Below are positions 1 to 6,610 of a stretch of DNA of 31,968 nucleotides, one piece after another. The stretch is from positions 1 to 31,968 of IMG/VR virus record IMGVR_UViG_3300011115_000608; one strand, written 5' to 3'. Each line of letters begins with the position of its first letter. The stretch's first letter is position 1. A program made the position numbers and the translations under genes. This DNA comes from a virus. Under the pieces are notes generated by a model that saw nothing but the letters and a program-made list of their open reading frames with translations, made no database searches and was not told the origin of the DNA.

Positions 1-403
1 TGCCGCCCACTGACGTGGTGGTGTACCGCGCTTCCATGCCCTTGTCTTCGCCGCTGATGCACTTGAGGCTCATGCCCACTTGTGTCTCCCAGCCTTTTTT
101 GGCGCCGGGGGGCGCTTCATCAAGCTCAGGCAACGGTTGGGACACCGACGCCATTTTCTCGGCCAGCACTTCGCCATCGCCCCAGGCGATGAAGCCGTGG
201 ACAAAGCTGAAAGGGTTGATGGCCCAGGTGGAGTCGTCTTCCACTTCGGTCTGATCGGCACCAAAGACCCAGTGGCCAGTTTTATCCATTTTGAGGATGA
301 CTGTGCCGGCTGGGCCAACGTCTGCTTGGATCGCGCGCAAAGCGGTTGAGAGGGTGGAGACTGCGGGCAAGCCCGCTTGAGAGAACGCTACTAAATTTGA
401 CAT
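1..403 (-). CDS. Conserved phage protein, C-terminus missing at window edge
   Basis: The frame is open from an ATG at 403 back to base 1, giving 134 visible residues and no stop, so the gene continues outside the window. The start has an AAGGA ribosome site at 409-413, five bases upstream, which overlaps the stop codon of the next gene upstream. Visible features are a WAINPFSFVHGFIAWGD block near residues 62-78 and a KGWETQVG block near residue 105. I recall similar proteins in phages beside DUF2800 nucleases and single-strand-binding proteins, so a role in replication or recombination is inferred from context only. No catalytic motif is visible. The reading frame is secure; the function is not. 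Confidence 0.8.
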   Translation of the reverse strand, partial: MSNLVAFSQAGLPAVSTLSTALRAIQADVGPAGTVILKMDKTGHWVFGADQTEVEDDSTWAINPFSFVHGFIAWGDGEVLAEKMASVSQPLPELDEAPPGAKKGWETQVGMSLKCISGEDKGMEARYTTTSVGG

Positions 404-411
404 GATAGTCC

Positions 412-1539
412 TTATTGAAGTTTAGAAAGGGCAGCAGTGAGTTGCTTCCCGATTTGAATCACCGCCGGCCTGGGATCACTCTCAGACGCGATGGTGTTAC
501 CCGAACTGACGGCGACGACCAGATCATCGGGCAAGGCTTGCTTGCGCTTTTTGAGCGCTTTTTCAGCCTTGGCCGGTGAAATGATAGAAGTCTCCATCAC
601 CTCAGATTCTGTAAGACCGAACGCAAACAGGGCGACTTTGGCCTTGTCTTCGTCAGTCCACTGTCTGATGGCACGCTTGGCCACCAACTTGTAGTCGGGC
701 AGTTTAGCACCGCTGTCCAGCATCTGAAGCGCCAGCGCGCGCAGGTCAGTGATCCACTGCTCCAGCATATCGGCGTTTTTTAGATACGCGCTGATCTGAG
801 GCGCGTCCAAGGCGTCGATGGACGTCTTCAAGGCCCGGTCAACAGCGCCGGTCATCTGTGGGCAGATGGGCTTGGCTGCGCACCAGCGGCAGTGGTCGCC
901 AGTCTTGAGCTCGGCGTCTGGCTTTTGCGCCAGCTTGACCGCTTGCACCAACTGCAATTCAAACTCAGCAATGCGCTTTGGCGTGGTTACCCAGCGCTTG
1001 ACCTGGGGCGGCTGCACGATCACGCATTCGATCTCATCGACACCATCAAACGCCCACTTGGCGGCTTCAGTGCGCATGGACGCAGCGGCGTAGAACATGA
1101 GCTGCGGGTTCTCTTCTACTTCCACAGCAACATTATCACCAAACTTCCAATCAAGAACAATTGCGCGGTTTCCGATACGCCCAATGAGGTCGGTAGACCC
1201 AAACACACCAGGCAGTAGATCGCCAAAGCCAACGCGAGTTTCAGCTTCAATTTCCATCTCCTTGGTTGGGTCGATCTCATCAAGCGCGGCCATAGCCACT
1301 TTGAGTTTATTGTCAATCAACTCTTGGGTCAGCACTTGGTCTTCGTACTTGGTGCCCAGGTAATGCTCGGGCGGGTTGTCGGTCATCACAATGTCGGCGA
1401 TGACGTTGTGCAACAGCGTGCCCTCATCGGCGTATTTGTTGCTGGGCTGGGGCGGCATCTTTTGCACCAAGGCCACTGAGCCTGGGCAGTTGATGACGCG
1501 CTTGGCGGTCGAGCCGCCGACAATGTTACTGTGCTGCAT
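412..1539 (-). CDS. DUF2800 family RecB/Cas4-like PD-(D/E)XK nuclease
   Basis: A 375-residue protein with the RecB-family nuclease signature. It has EGTLLH at 39-44 (motif with His44), GSTDLIG with Asp117, IVLDWK with Asp130 and Lys132, and QLMFY at 146-150 (the QxxxY motif). One early cysteine (Cys18 in NCPGS) plus a late CX2CX5C set (Cys217, Cys220, Cys226) match the four-cysteine iron-sulphur arrangement of Cas4 and AddB nucleases. The family is DUF2800, common in phage replication modules. It probably acts as an exonuclease in recombination or DNA processing. The ATG lies inside the end of the upstream 52-residue gene (14-base overlap), and the stop is eight bases before the downstream gene. 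Family assignment is firm; polarity and substrate are unknown. Confidence 0.9.
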   Translation of the reverse strand: MQHSNIVGGSTAKRVINCPGSVALVQKMPPQPSNKYADEGTLLHNVIADIVMTDNPPEHYLGTKYEDQVLTQELIDNKLKVAMAALDEIDPTKEMEIEAETRVGFGDLLPGVFGSTDLIGRIGNRAIVLDWKFGDNVAVEVEENPQLMFYAAASMRTEAAKWAFDGVDEIECVIVQPPQVKRWVTTPKRIAEFELQLVQAVKLAQKPDAELKTGDHCRWCAAKPICPQMTGAVDRALKTSIDALDAPQISAYLKNADMLEQWITDLRALALQMLDSGAKLPDYKLVAKRAIRQWTDEDKAKVALFAFGLTESEVMETSIISPAKAEKALKKRKQALPDDLVVAVSSGNTIASESDPRPAVIQIGKQLTAALSKLQ

Positions 1540-1684
1540 CTGCTGTTTCCTCTTTGGTGAATTTGATTTCGCCGCTGTAGCTGTAGGTTTTGATTTCTAC
1601 TGCATTGAAGGCATCTGGGAATCTGGCTTGCGCCCATTCCAAGAGAATTTTCTCTGCTTCGGTGGTGGTGATTTTCAGTTCCAT
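1526..1684 (-). CDS. Small hypothetical protein (52 aa)
   Basis: A 52-residue open frame from ATG at 1684 to TAA at 1526. It begins MELKITTTEAEKILLEWAQ and has a mixed charged composition, with an EIKTYSYSGEIKFTKEE strand-like stretch near the C-terminus. It overlaps the DUF2800 nuclease start by 14 bases and starts three bases after the stop of the exported protein, so it fills the space in a tight minus-strand operon. That packing and an uninterrupted frame are the evidence that it is real. I do not recognise a family. A small accessory protein translated together with the nuclease is plausible. Confidence 0.6.
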   Translation of the reverse strand: MELKITTTEAEKILLEWAQARFPDAFNAVEIKTYSYSGEIKFTKEETADAAQ

Positions 1685-1686
1685 GA

Positions 1687-1980
1687 TTAAAACGCCTTGA
1701 ATTTACGATACCCGCCCATGAGCGAGAACATGTTGATGGGATAGCGACGCTTGCCTTGGCGCTCCCAGACGATGACGATTGTTTCAGCGTCGTACTTCCA
1801 GCAACCTTCTTCAGTCAGCCCGTCACGGGTGTAGAAGTAAGCGCGGGACTGTGCTTTGTCAGCCTCGCAGGCATCGGTCATTATGGTGATCTTGCCGCCC
1901 GCTTGGTTGTCGGTTTCGGCGAAGTTGTCGGCGTGCGCTACAGAAGCAGCGGCCAACAAAGTTAGGAGGAGATGTTTCAT
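1687..1980 (-). CDS. Small exported protein with signal peptide
   Basis: A 97-residue protein starting at ATG 1980, with AAGGA ten bases upstream. The frame is open to 2253, but the extension has no ribosome site and would bury the signal peptide, so the shorter start is chosen. The N-terminus MKHLLLTLLAAASVAHA followed by DN is a typical Sec signal peptide with cleavage after Ala17. The mature part has two cysteines (39 and 60) that could form a disulphide in the periplasm. No family was recognised. It is first in the leftward operon and faces the rightward VRR-NUC gene across a short control gap. A secreted protein in a replication operon is odd; modification of the host envelope is only a guess. 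Confidence 0.75.
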   Translation of the reverse strand: MKHLLLTLLAAASVAHADNFAETDNQAGGKITIMTDACEADKAQSRAYFYTRDGLTEEGCWKYDAETIVIVWERQGKRRYPINMFSLMGGYRKFKAF

Positions 1981-2017
1981 CGAAGTGTCCTTTAGTTGAG
2001 TTGATGAGCCTTGACTG

Positions 2018-2042
2018 TAGCACAGAAAATAAAAGTGTGCTA
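2018..2042. promoter_or_regulatory. Inverted repeat, candidate operator in divergent gap
   Basis: TAGCACA at 2018-2024 and its exact reverse complement TGTGCTA at 2036-2042 are separated by 11 A-rich bases. The 25-bp element lies in the 73-base gap between the leftward gene starting at 1980 and the rightward gene starting at 2054, where both promoters must be if each operon has its own. Half-site length and spacing suit a dimeric regulator. No convincing -35/-10 pair could be assigned on either strand. Confidence 0.5.
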
Positions 2043-2053
2043 AACTTTTTGAC

Positions 2054-2320
2054 ATGAAAGAATCAGAAGTCGAAAAATATTTTGTCTGGACTGTGGAGCG
2101 CAGGGGCGGCAAGACGTGGAAGTTCACCTCGCCTGGGCGCAAAGGTGTGGCTGACCGGATCGCTTGTTTGCCTGATGGCACTACATGGTTCGTGGAGTTG
2201 AAAACAAAAGGCGGCAGACTGTCGCCCTTGCAGAAAATTTTCATGTCGGACATGGCACTGTTGAACCAGCGCTATGCGTGTTTATGGACTAAGGAGCAGA
2301 TTGATGGATGGATTAGTTAA
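2054..2320 (+). CDS. VRR-NUC domain nuclease
   Basis: An 88-residue protein that is essentially one VRR-NUC domain. GRKGVADR (residues 28-35) supplies Asp34, WFVELKTKGG (45-54) supplies Glu48 and Lys50, and LSPLQ (56-60) supplies Gln60, together the PD-(D/E)XK-type active site. Single-domain VRR-NUC proteins are common in phage replication modules, where they are thought to be structure-specific nucleases such as junction resolvases. The start at 2054 has no clear Shine-Dalgarno sequence, so translation may be weak or leaderless. It is the first gene of the rightward operon, and its last 17 bases overlap the next gene. Family is firm; the exact DNA substrate is inferred. Confidence 0.88.
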   Translation: MKESEVEKYFVWTVERRGGKTWKFTSPGRKGVADRIACLPDGTTWFVELKTKGGRLSPLQKIFMSDMALLNQRYACLWTKEQIDGWIS

Positions 2321-2735
2321 TATCGTAGGGGCCACCTTTGTAGGCGACAGCGTTGATGACGCCGCGCCGTCTGGTGGCGTGCTGTACCCGCCCTATGAAG
2401 CGCGGCCTGCAAATGACAACAACCCAAATGGGTGGTGGTTTGTGGCCAACAATGCGTTTAACACACTGTCGTTTATGTCAAAACGCGGCGCTGTATTTAC
2501 AGACAAAGAAACCGCGCTGGCAATTGTTGAGAAATGGAACTCATTGCCCACGGGGACAAAGTTTGACATCCCGCCTGACCCGTATGTAGCGCCGCAATAC
2601 GGCCAGTTGACGGATGCGCAAATGGCCAAGTACGTGCGCAGCAAGCGGTTGGTAGGCGACCGTTGGGTGTCGCCAATTGTTTTGCCTGGTGGCCCGCAAA
2701 GCGGAGAAGCTATTGATGCCTACGTTGAAACTTAG
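2304..2735 (+). CDS. Hypothetical protein (143 aa)
   Basis: The start at 2304 is chosen over an open extension to 2274 because AAGGAG at 2291-2296 is seven bases upstream. The 143-residue product begins MDGLVNIVGATFVGDSVDD and contains RPANDNNPNGWWFV and a proline-rich PPDPYVAPQYG segment. The C-terminal part (DAQMAKYVRSKRLVGDRW) looks helical and basic. No known family is recognised. It overlaps both neighbours, the nuclease and the helicase, so it is probably co-translated with them. A role in replication is inferred from position only. Confidence 0.7.
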   Translation: MDGLVNIVGATFVGDSVDDAAPSGGVLYPPYEARPANDNNPNGWWFVANNAFNTLSFMSKRGAVFTDKETALAIVEKWNSLPTGTKFDIPPDPYVAPQYGQLTDAQMAKYVRSKRLVGDRWVSPIVLPGGPQSGEAIDAYVET

Positions 2736-4074
2736 ACCCTATCAAGAGCAGGCCGCTGACTTCTTGTACGAGCACGACCGCGCCATGGTGCTGGCGCCTG
2801 TGGGTGCTGGCAAGACAGCGATCACGCTGACCGCCATGGACGCCATGATCAAAGACGGCCACGTCAAGCGCTGGTTGGTGGTGGCGCCCAAGCGCGTCTG
2901 TACCGACGTGTGGCCCATTGAGGCCGCCAAGTGGAGCAAGCAACTGAAGTTGGCCATTGCGGTCGGCACACCCAAGCAACGCAACGATGCGTTTAACAGC
3001 GACGCCAATGTCATCGTCATCAACTACGACAACTTGCAATGGTTAGCTGATGTGTGTGGTGTAACCGGCGACGGCCTGTTGGTGGACGGCTTGGTGTTTG
3101 ATGAGCTCACAAAATTAAAAAACCCATCAGGCGCGCGCTTCAAGGCGTTCGACAAGATCATCAAAGACGTGCCTATCCGCTGGGGCTTGACCGGCAGCTT
3201 TACCAGCAACGGCTTGGAGGACGTGTTTGGCCAGTGCAAGATCATTGACCTGAGCCTGCTGGGCCGCTCCAAAGGCGCGTTCATGCAGCAGTACTTTGTG
3301 CTGGTCAACAAAGACTTTGGCGAGTGGGCGCCACGGGTCGGGTCGCTTGCCAAGGTCATGGACAAGATCAAACCGGCGACGTTTGTGTTGGAGCCAGGCG
3401 AATACAAAGACAAGCTGCCCCCGCTGCACGTCGTCGAGGTGCGTTGCGATTTGAGCGACCGCAAGCCCTACGAGAAGATGAAGGCCGACTTTGTGGTGGA
3501 GTTCCCTGACGCCAAGGCCATAGCGGCCAATGGGGGCGTGGTGACCGGCAAGCTGCAGCAAATGGCCAGCGGGTTCGTGTACGACACGCAAAAGCAAGCC
3601 TCCGAAACACCCGGCAAGTTTGACTCTACTACAACTGCGGTGTGGTTTAGCCCGCACAAATTTGATCGCTTGGAGGAGTTGCTAGATGAGAACCAGCACG
3701 CAAATACCATCATTGTTTACCAGTACCAAGAAGAACTTGCCGAGCTTAAGCGCCGGTTCACTCCCACGACTCTTGACGACGACCGAGCCATCGAGCGATG
3801 GAATGCTGGACAAGTCAGGCTACTGGCCGTCCATCCAAAGTCAGCCGGCCACGGGCTCAACCTCCAGCACGGGGGGTGTCACATGGTGTTTCTGTCCCTG
3901 CCGTGGAGTCTGGAGCTGTACGAACAGACCATTGGTCGTTTGCACCGCTCAGGCCAAGCGCACGCTGTGTGGTGCTACGTGATGCTGACCAACAAAACGG
4001 TTGACGAAAAAATTTTTGCCGCCTTGCATGACAAGCGGGCGGTGTCGGATATTGCAATGGAGGAACTTAAATGA
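2716..4074 (+). CDS. SNF2-type superfamily 2 helicase
   Basis: A 452-residue protein starting at ATG 2716, nine bases after GGAG in GCGGAGAAG; the longer frame from 2677 lacks support. Motifs in order: RPYQ (7-10), Walker A APVGAGKT (27-34), and Walker B DELT (129-132) followed by KLKNPSGARFKA. GSFTSNGLEDVF follows as motif III. Near the C-terminus AGHGLNLQHGG, LPWSLELYEQTIGRLHRSGQ and related residues form motifs V and VI of SNF2 proteins, with both RecA-like lobes present. Phage proteins of this type are thought to remodel DNA or recombination intermediates. It lies between VRR-NUC and a run of tiny genes. The stop overlaps the next ATG (ATGA). Confidence 0.92.
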   Translation: MPTLKLRPYQEQAADFLYEHDRAMVLAPVGAGKTAITLTAMDAMIKDGHVKRWLVVAPKRVCTDVWPIEAAKWSKQLKLAIAVGTPKQRNDAFNSDANVIVINYDNLQWLADVCGVTGDGLLVDGLVFDELTKLKNPSGARFKAFDKIIKDVPIRWGLTGSFTSNGLEDVFGQCKIIDLSLLGRSKGAFMQQYFVLVNKDFGEWAPRVGSLAKVMDKIKPATFVLEPGEYKDKLPPLHVVEVRCDLSDRKPYEKMKADFVVEFPDAKAIAANGGVVTGKLQQMASGFVYDTQKQASETPGKFDSTTTAVWFSPHKFDRLEELLDENQHANTIIVYQYQEELAELKRRFTPTTLDDDRAIERWNAGQVRLLAVHPKSAGHGLNLQHGGCHMVFLSLPWSLELYEQTIGRLHRSGQAHAVWCYVMLTNKTVDEKIFAALHDKRAVSDIAMEELK

Positions 4075-4238
4075 CCAGACTAGACCTGTGGAAAGCGCAA
4101 CTCAAAGCGGCGCGATCCATATTGAAAATTCACCGCAAGGACGCCAACGCCGCTGCGCGTACGTTACAGCACACCATTGACTTGATAGCTAAACTGGAGA
4201 CAAAAATTGGAAATCACTTGGCGAAAACTGAACGCTGA
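4071..4238 (+). CDS. Small helical basic protein (55 aa)
   Basis: A 55-residue frame whose ATG overlaps the helicase stop in an ATGA, with GGAGG in the helicase 3' end as ribosome site. The sequence is rich in Lys, Arg, Ala and Leu (MTRLDLWKAQLKAARS, then RTLQHTIDLIAKLE), predicting two amphipathic helices, possibly a short coiled coil. It overlaps the following TTG-started gene by 32 bases in another frame. No family was recognised. Coupling and the good ribosome site make it likely real; function unknown. Confidence 0.6.
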   Translation: MTRLDLWKAQLKAARSILKIHRKDANAAARTLQHTIDLIAKLETKIGNHLAKTER

Positions 4239-4398
4239 ACTCAAGACCCTGGACGAAGCCAAGGTGCTTGAGATGCTGACCCATGAACGTGAGTCAGGCA
4301 AAAGAGTGTCTGTGCTGGAGCGACTGCACCAGCGCTACACGGCCTTGCGGGCATCCCGCGAGCGTATTGAAATACTACAAGAGGCAAGACGACCATGA
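4207..4398 (+). CDS. Small helical protein with TTG start (63 aa)
   Basis: A 63-residue frame starting at TTG 4207, with GGAGA at 4196-4200 at normal distance; no ATG start fits. The product is highly charged and helical (LKTLDEAKVLEMLTHERES, then RLHQRYTALRASRERIEIL) and looks like a small all-alpha protein with a possible helix-turn-helix or coiled-coil fold. It overlaps both neighbours (32 bases before; ATGA after). Not assigned to a family. The rare start codon makes the exact N-terminus uncertain. Confidence 0.6.
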   Translation: MEITWRKLNAELKTLDEAKVLEMLTHERESGKRVSVLERLHQRYTALRASRERIEILQEARRP

Positions 4399-4589
4399 GT
4401 AATTGGACACCCCCACCCGGCACCAAGATTGTGATGCCAAGCGTGTTAATCACGAACGCCAAGTTCAAACCCACCCGAGGGTCAGATGTGCAATCGACCT
4501 GGCGCAAGCAGGGTTGGACTGCACCCAGCGCAGGCTTGCCCCCACCCCCACCTGAGAAGGTGGTCGAACCATTGCGCCGAGTGAGGTAA
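4395..4589 (+). CDS. Small proline-rich hypothetical protein (64 aa)
   Basis: A 64-residue frame whose ATG overlaps the preceding stop (ATGA). The N-terminus MSNWTPPPGTKIVMPS and a run of prolines before EKVVEPLRRVR suggest an extended or disordered protein with a basic tail. No motif or family was recognised. Its place in an unbroken chain of coupled small genes supports expression. Confidence 0.55.
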   Translation: MSNWTPPPGTKIVMPSVLITNAKFKPTRGSDVQSTWRKQGWTAPSAGLPPPPPEKVVEPLRRVR

Positions 4590-4592
4590 GCC

Positions 4593-4742
4593 ATGCCAGC
4601 ATTTGACACATGGAGTCAGGAGAACCTGGCCAAGTTTGCTGCCGAAGCCTACGCCAAGATGCAAGAGCAAGACGACCGCATCCAGCAGTTGCAAAACGAT
4701 TTGAAGACCGCCATTAACGCATACCGGGAGTTGATCAAATGA
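4593..4742 (+). CDS. Small coiled-coil protein (49 aa)
   Basis: A 49-residue frame starting at ATG 4593 with GAGG seven bases upstream. From residue 10 on it is one predicted helix (NLAKFAAEAYAKMQEQDDRI, then QQLQNDLKTAINAYREL) with heptad-like spacing of hydrophobic residues, suggesting a short coiled-coil dimer. The stop overlaps the next ATG (ATGA). It is of the size and kind of many phage early small proteins. No specific function can be named. Confidence 0.6.
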   Translation: MPAFDTWSQENLAKFAAEAYAKMQEQDDRIQQLQNDLKTAINAYRELIK

Positions 4743-4897
4743 AAGACCCACAGGACTGCGCCTACCCACAAGAGGCGCTGTGCTTGCACGACTGCAAGCA
4801 AGAGTGCCAGAAGCGCTCTGGCTGGCGCAAAGTGCAAATCGACGACGCTGAGGAAGAGGCTTGGCGCGAACTGGAGAAGAAAAATGAAAGCACGTAA
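4739..4897 (+). CDS. Small four-cysteine protein (52 aa)
   Basis: A 52-residue frame starting in an ATGA overlap at 4739. Cysteines at 7, 15, 19 and 23 (with His17) lie in the first half, in a CX7CX3CX3C pattern that could bind zinc or an Fe-S cluster or form disulphides. The second half is acidic and helical (DDAEEEAWRELEKK). No known family matches by eye. It overlaps the next gene by 14 bases. A small metal-binding regulatory protein is possible but unproven. Confidence 0.6.
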   Translation: MKDPQDCAYPQEALCLHDCKQECQKRSGWRKVQIDDAEEEAWRELEKKNEST

Positions 4898-5036
4898 AGT
4901 ATTCCACGCCTTGATGTCATCAAAGGGCTATACCGACGCCGACTTGGCCATGACAGGTGACAAGTACAACAACCAGGCTATGCAAGGGCGATGGAACTAT
5001 TTCCTAGCCGGCTGGGAAATGCGAGGTGTGATGTGA
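4884..5036 (+). CDS. Small hypothetical protein (50 aa)
   Basis: A 50-residue frame from ATG 4884 with GGAGAAG upstream inside the previous gene. It begins MKARKVFHALMSSKGYTDAD and contains a QGRWNYFLAGWEMRGV stretch rich in aromatics. I recall short phage proteins ending in RWNYFLLGWELR, so this is likely a conserved small family without a known role. It overlaps the next GTG start. Confidence 0.65.
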   Translation: MKARKVFHALMSSKGYTDADLAMTGDKYNNQAMQGRWNYFLAGWEMRGVM

Positions 5037-5137
5037 TCGAAACCATACTTGCCGTATTTGCGGTTGGATTCCTTGGCATTGCCGTGGGCGTCGGCGTGAT
5101 CTGCCTGATGGTCTGGATGGCGCTCAATGAAGACTAA
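5033..5137 (+). CDS. Single-span membrane micropeptide (34 aa)
   Basis: A GTG at 5033 follows GAGG at 5023-5026 with six-base spacing and overlaps the previous stop codon. The 34-residue product is almost entirely one hydrophobic segment (ILAVFAVGFLGIAVGVGVIC, residues 5-24, continuing into LMVWMAL) with the acidic tail NED. It should sit in the inner membrane with its tail in the cytoplasm or periplasm. Good ribosome site and gene coupling support it. Function unknown; a membrane-active early peptide is possible. Confidence 0.55.
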   Translation: MIETILAVFAVGFLGIAVGVGVICLMVWMALNED

Positions 5138-5300
5138 AGGCGGCGCCAGGCCAGGCAGCGGGCGCAAGCCCACACCCATCAGCGAGTCCAGAGCCATAAC
5201 GCTGTGGAACGAAGGCGTCACCAAGAAAGAAATCGCCAAGCGTTTTGGCGTGGACTACGCGGTGATCTTGTACTTTTTTAGAAAAAAGTTTAAGAGATGA
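5127..5300 (+). CDS. Small helix-turn-helix DNA-binding protein (57 aa)
   Basis: A 57-residue frame starting at ATG 5127, overlapping the preceding micropeptide by 11 bases. The N-terminus has a basic RPGSGRKP segment like an AT-hook (residues 8-15). Residues 30-54 (GVTKKEIAKRFGVDYAVILYF) match the homeodomain-like helix-turn-helix of resolvase C-termini, with the typical GV...EIA..FGV spacing. It is the last gene of the rightward operon, and its final 11 bases overlap the 3' end of the convergent lysozyme gene. It could bind the operator-like repeat at 2018-2042, but nothing in the sequence proves this. The fold is fairly certain; the target is inference. Confidence 0.72.
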   Translation: MKTKGGARPGSGRKPTPISESRAITLWNEGVTKKEIAKRFGVDYAVILYFFRKKFKR

Positions 5301-5766
5301 ATAACGCGGCTTCGTCTTTGCGGCGGTTCTCAAGACCTTTGAGCACCTTGCCGCCAGCCTTGCAGTATTGCAACAGCGACGCTATGGCCGCGTCTTTTTC
5401 CCCGCGAAGAACCTTTTGACGGAAGGTGCTGCGCTGTAGCGTTCCCAGACCAACATTGAAAGCAAAGCTGACGCAAGCATCGAATTGGCCTTGGGTAAGT
5501 TTGACAGATATAAGTTGCTCCACACCGCGCTCAAAGCGCTGTAGATCGCTTCTGAGAATTCCATCTACTTCGTCCTTTGAAAACGTTCGGTTATCTTCTG
5601 GGCGTAACGGGTAAGCGCCTCTTTGATCCATTGGTATCTTAGCTTGGTCTGGGTAAAGTACATGTCCGACTCCTATTGTCCAAAGCTGCGCTGGGCACCG
5701 ATACGCTTTGTACCTGATGCCCTCATGGTGCTGGATCATCTTGATCGCATCAGCGCTGACGTTCAT
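5290..5766 (-). CDS. Endolysin, GH24 (T4-type) lysozyme
   Basis: A 158-residue muramidase of glycoside hydrolase family 24 that cuts the N-acetylmuramic acid-N-acetylglucosamine bond of peptidoglycan. Glu15 (HHEG), Cys24 (AYRCP) and Thr30 (WTIGVGH) keep the exact E-8-(D/C)-5-T spacing of the family triad, with Cys in the middle position as in many natural phage enzymes. The C-terminal half has the usual LTQGQFDACVSFAFNVG region and ends with ENRRKDEAALF. There is no signal peptide or SAR segment, so release should depend on the holin next door. The ATG overlaps the holin stop. The 3' end runs into the convergent HTH gene. Confidence 0.94.
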   Translation of the reverse strand: MNVSADAIKMIQHHEGIRYKAYRCPAQLWTIGVGHVLYPDQAKIPMDQRGAYPLRPEDNRTFSKDEVDGILRSDLQRFERGVEQLISVKLTQGQFDACVSFAFNVGLGTLQRSTFRQKVLRGEKDAAIASLLQYCKAGGKVLKGLENRRKDEAALFIS

Positions 5767-6272
5767 TTCGACTTAAATGCTTGGCCGCCAAACCAAAAGC
5801 TCACAATACACGCCCAAATGATCTGGGTCTCATCGTCCCACAGGTGATTGAGCGCCACATCAAAGGCCACGTCTGTGTGCCAAGCGTAATAAAAACCAAA
5901 AATCTCCACGAACATGAACATGGCAAACATGCCGTAGGTGATGACGCTACGAGTCGCTGCGCGCATGTTGGTCACCCATTGAGCCGCTCCCTGACCCAGC
6001 GCAATATCGTGCGCATAGAGCGCCTGGCGCTCTTGCATGGCCGTCTGGTTGTTGGTGACCTCGGCGTTGATCTGAATCTGTTCGGTCTGGATGTGTTCGA
6101 TGCGCTCTTGCGCTTCCAAACCAGCTTTCTTTAAGGTCAGCTCGCGCTCGGTTTGCATGGCGGCCAGCGCCAGCTCATGCTTCTTGTCGGCGCGGTCTTG
6201 GAATAGCTCAAGGATTTTGGGCAAACCGCCCATGAGGAAGCTGATAAGGGATGAGAACAGGGTCAGCATCAT
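5763..6272 (-). CDS. Holin-like protein with three hydrophobic segments
   Basis: A 169-residue membrane protein just before the lysozyme. A hydrophobic/amphipathic N-terminus (residues 2-24) is followed by a charged helical region (about 25-88, rich in Gln and Glu), then two strong membrane segments (109-131, ITYGMFAMFMFVEIFGFYY, and about 149-166, ending in Lys-rich GGQAFKSK). This layout matches the GTA-type holins of three TMs. It would control the timing of lysozyme release. Two ATGs are adjacent (6272 and 6269), and AAGG sits 4 or 7 bases upstream of them, so the start is ambiguous by one codon. It overlaps both neighbours by ATGA-type junctions. Confidence 0.78.
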   Translation of the reverse strand: MMLTLFSSLISFLMGGLPKILELFQDRADKKHELALAAMQTERELTLKKAGLEAQERIEHIQTEQIQINAEVTNNQTAMQERQALYAHDIALGQGAAQWVTNMRAATRSVITYGMFAMFMFVEIFGFYYAWHTDVAFDVALNHLWDDETQIIWACIVSFWFGGQAFKSK

Positions 6273-6610
6273 TTTTCCTTTATGCGGTGGACAACACTGA
6301 GTTTTTCTTCCAAGATGGCAATGTGCATTCGGTTGACTTGGATGTCATCGCGGTTTTTTTGGATTTCTTTTTCTAAGTCTTGGCGTAGTTTTTCACGGGC
6401 TAATTCAGCGCCTGAGTTAACCGCTTGTCGGTTGTCGCTGGTCACCACCAAGCTGATTTTGCTGTTTAGGACGGTGACTTCATGTGACAAATTAGACAGT
6501 GCCGACATCAGGTAAACCACACAGGAAAACAACAAAGGCAACAATGCAAACGTAATCTTCTCAATTAGAGCGCTTTTGCTTTCCATGGCTTGAATTTTTT
6601 CCTCGCTCAT
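6269..6610 (-). CDS. Membrane-anchored coiled-coil protein, possible inner spanin
   Basis: A 113-residue protein with a cytoplasmic N-tail, one membrane span at about residues 19-41 (ITFALLPLLFSCVVYLMSAL), and a long charged helical part (about 65-113) with heptad spacing, likely a coiled coil. N-in topology would put the coiled coil in the periplasm, as in Rz-type inner spanins. It sits directly upstream of the holin in an ATGA-coupled operon, which fits a lysis role. No partner lipoprotein with a lipobox was found nearby or in another frame, so the spanin call is tentative. A second holin-associated protein is the alternative. Confidence 0.6.
   Translation of the reverse strand: MSEEKIQAMESKSALIEKITFALLPLLFSCVVYLMSALSNLSHEVTVLNSKISLVVTSDNRQAVNSGAELAREKLRQDLEKEIQKNRDDIQVNRMHIAILEEKLSVVHRIKEK

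Noticed and set aside
2011-2046. TTGACT with TAAACT as a promoter for the VRR-NUC gene
   Set aside because: The spacing is 24 bases, too long for a sigma-70 promoter; no other convincing pair was found.
1981-2253. N-terminal extension of the small exported protein
   Set aside because: It would cross the divergent control gap and bury a clear signal peptide that begins at 1980 with its own ribosome site.
5272-5289. Inverted repeat of A and T only at the convergent junction, considered as a terminator
   Set aside because: The stem has only two G-C pairs at its base and a two-base loop, and lies inside a coding region. Too weak to call.
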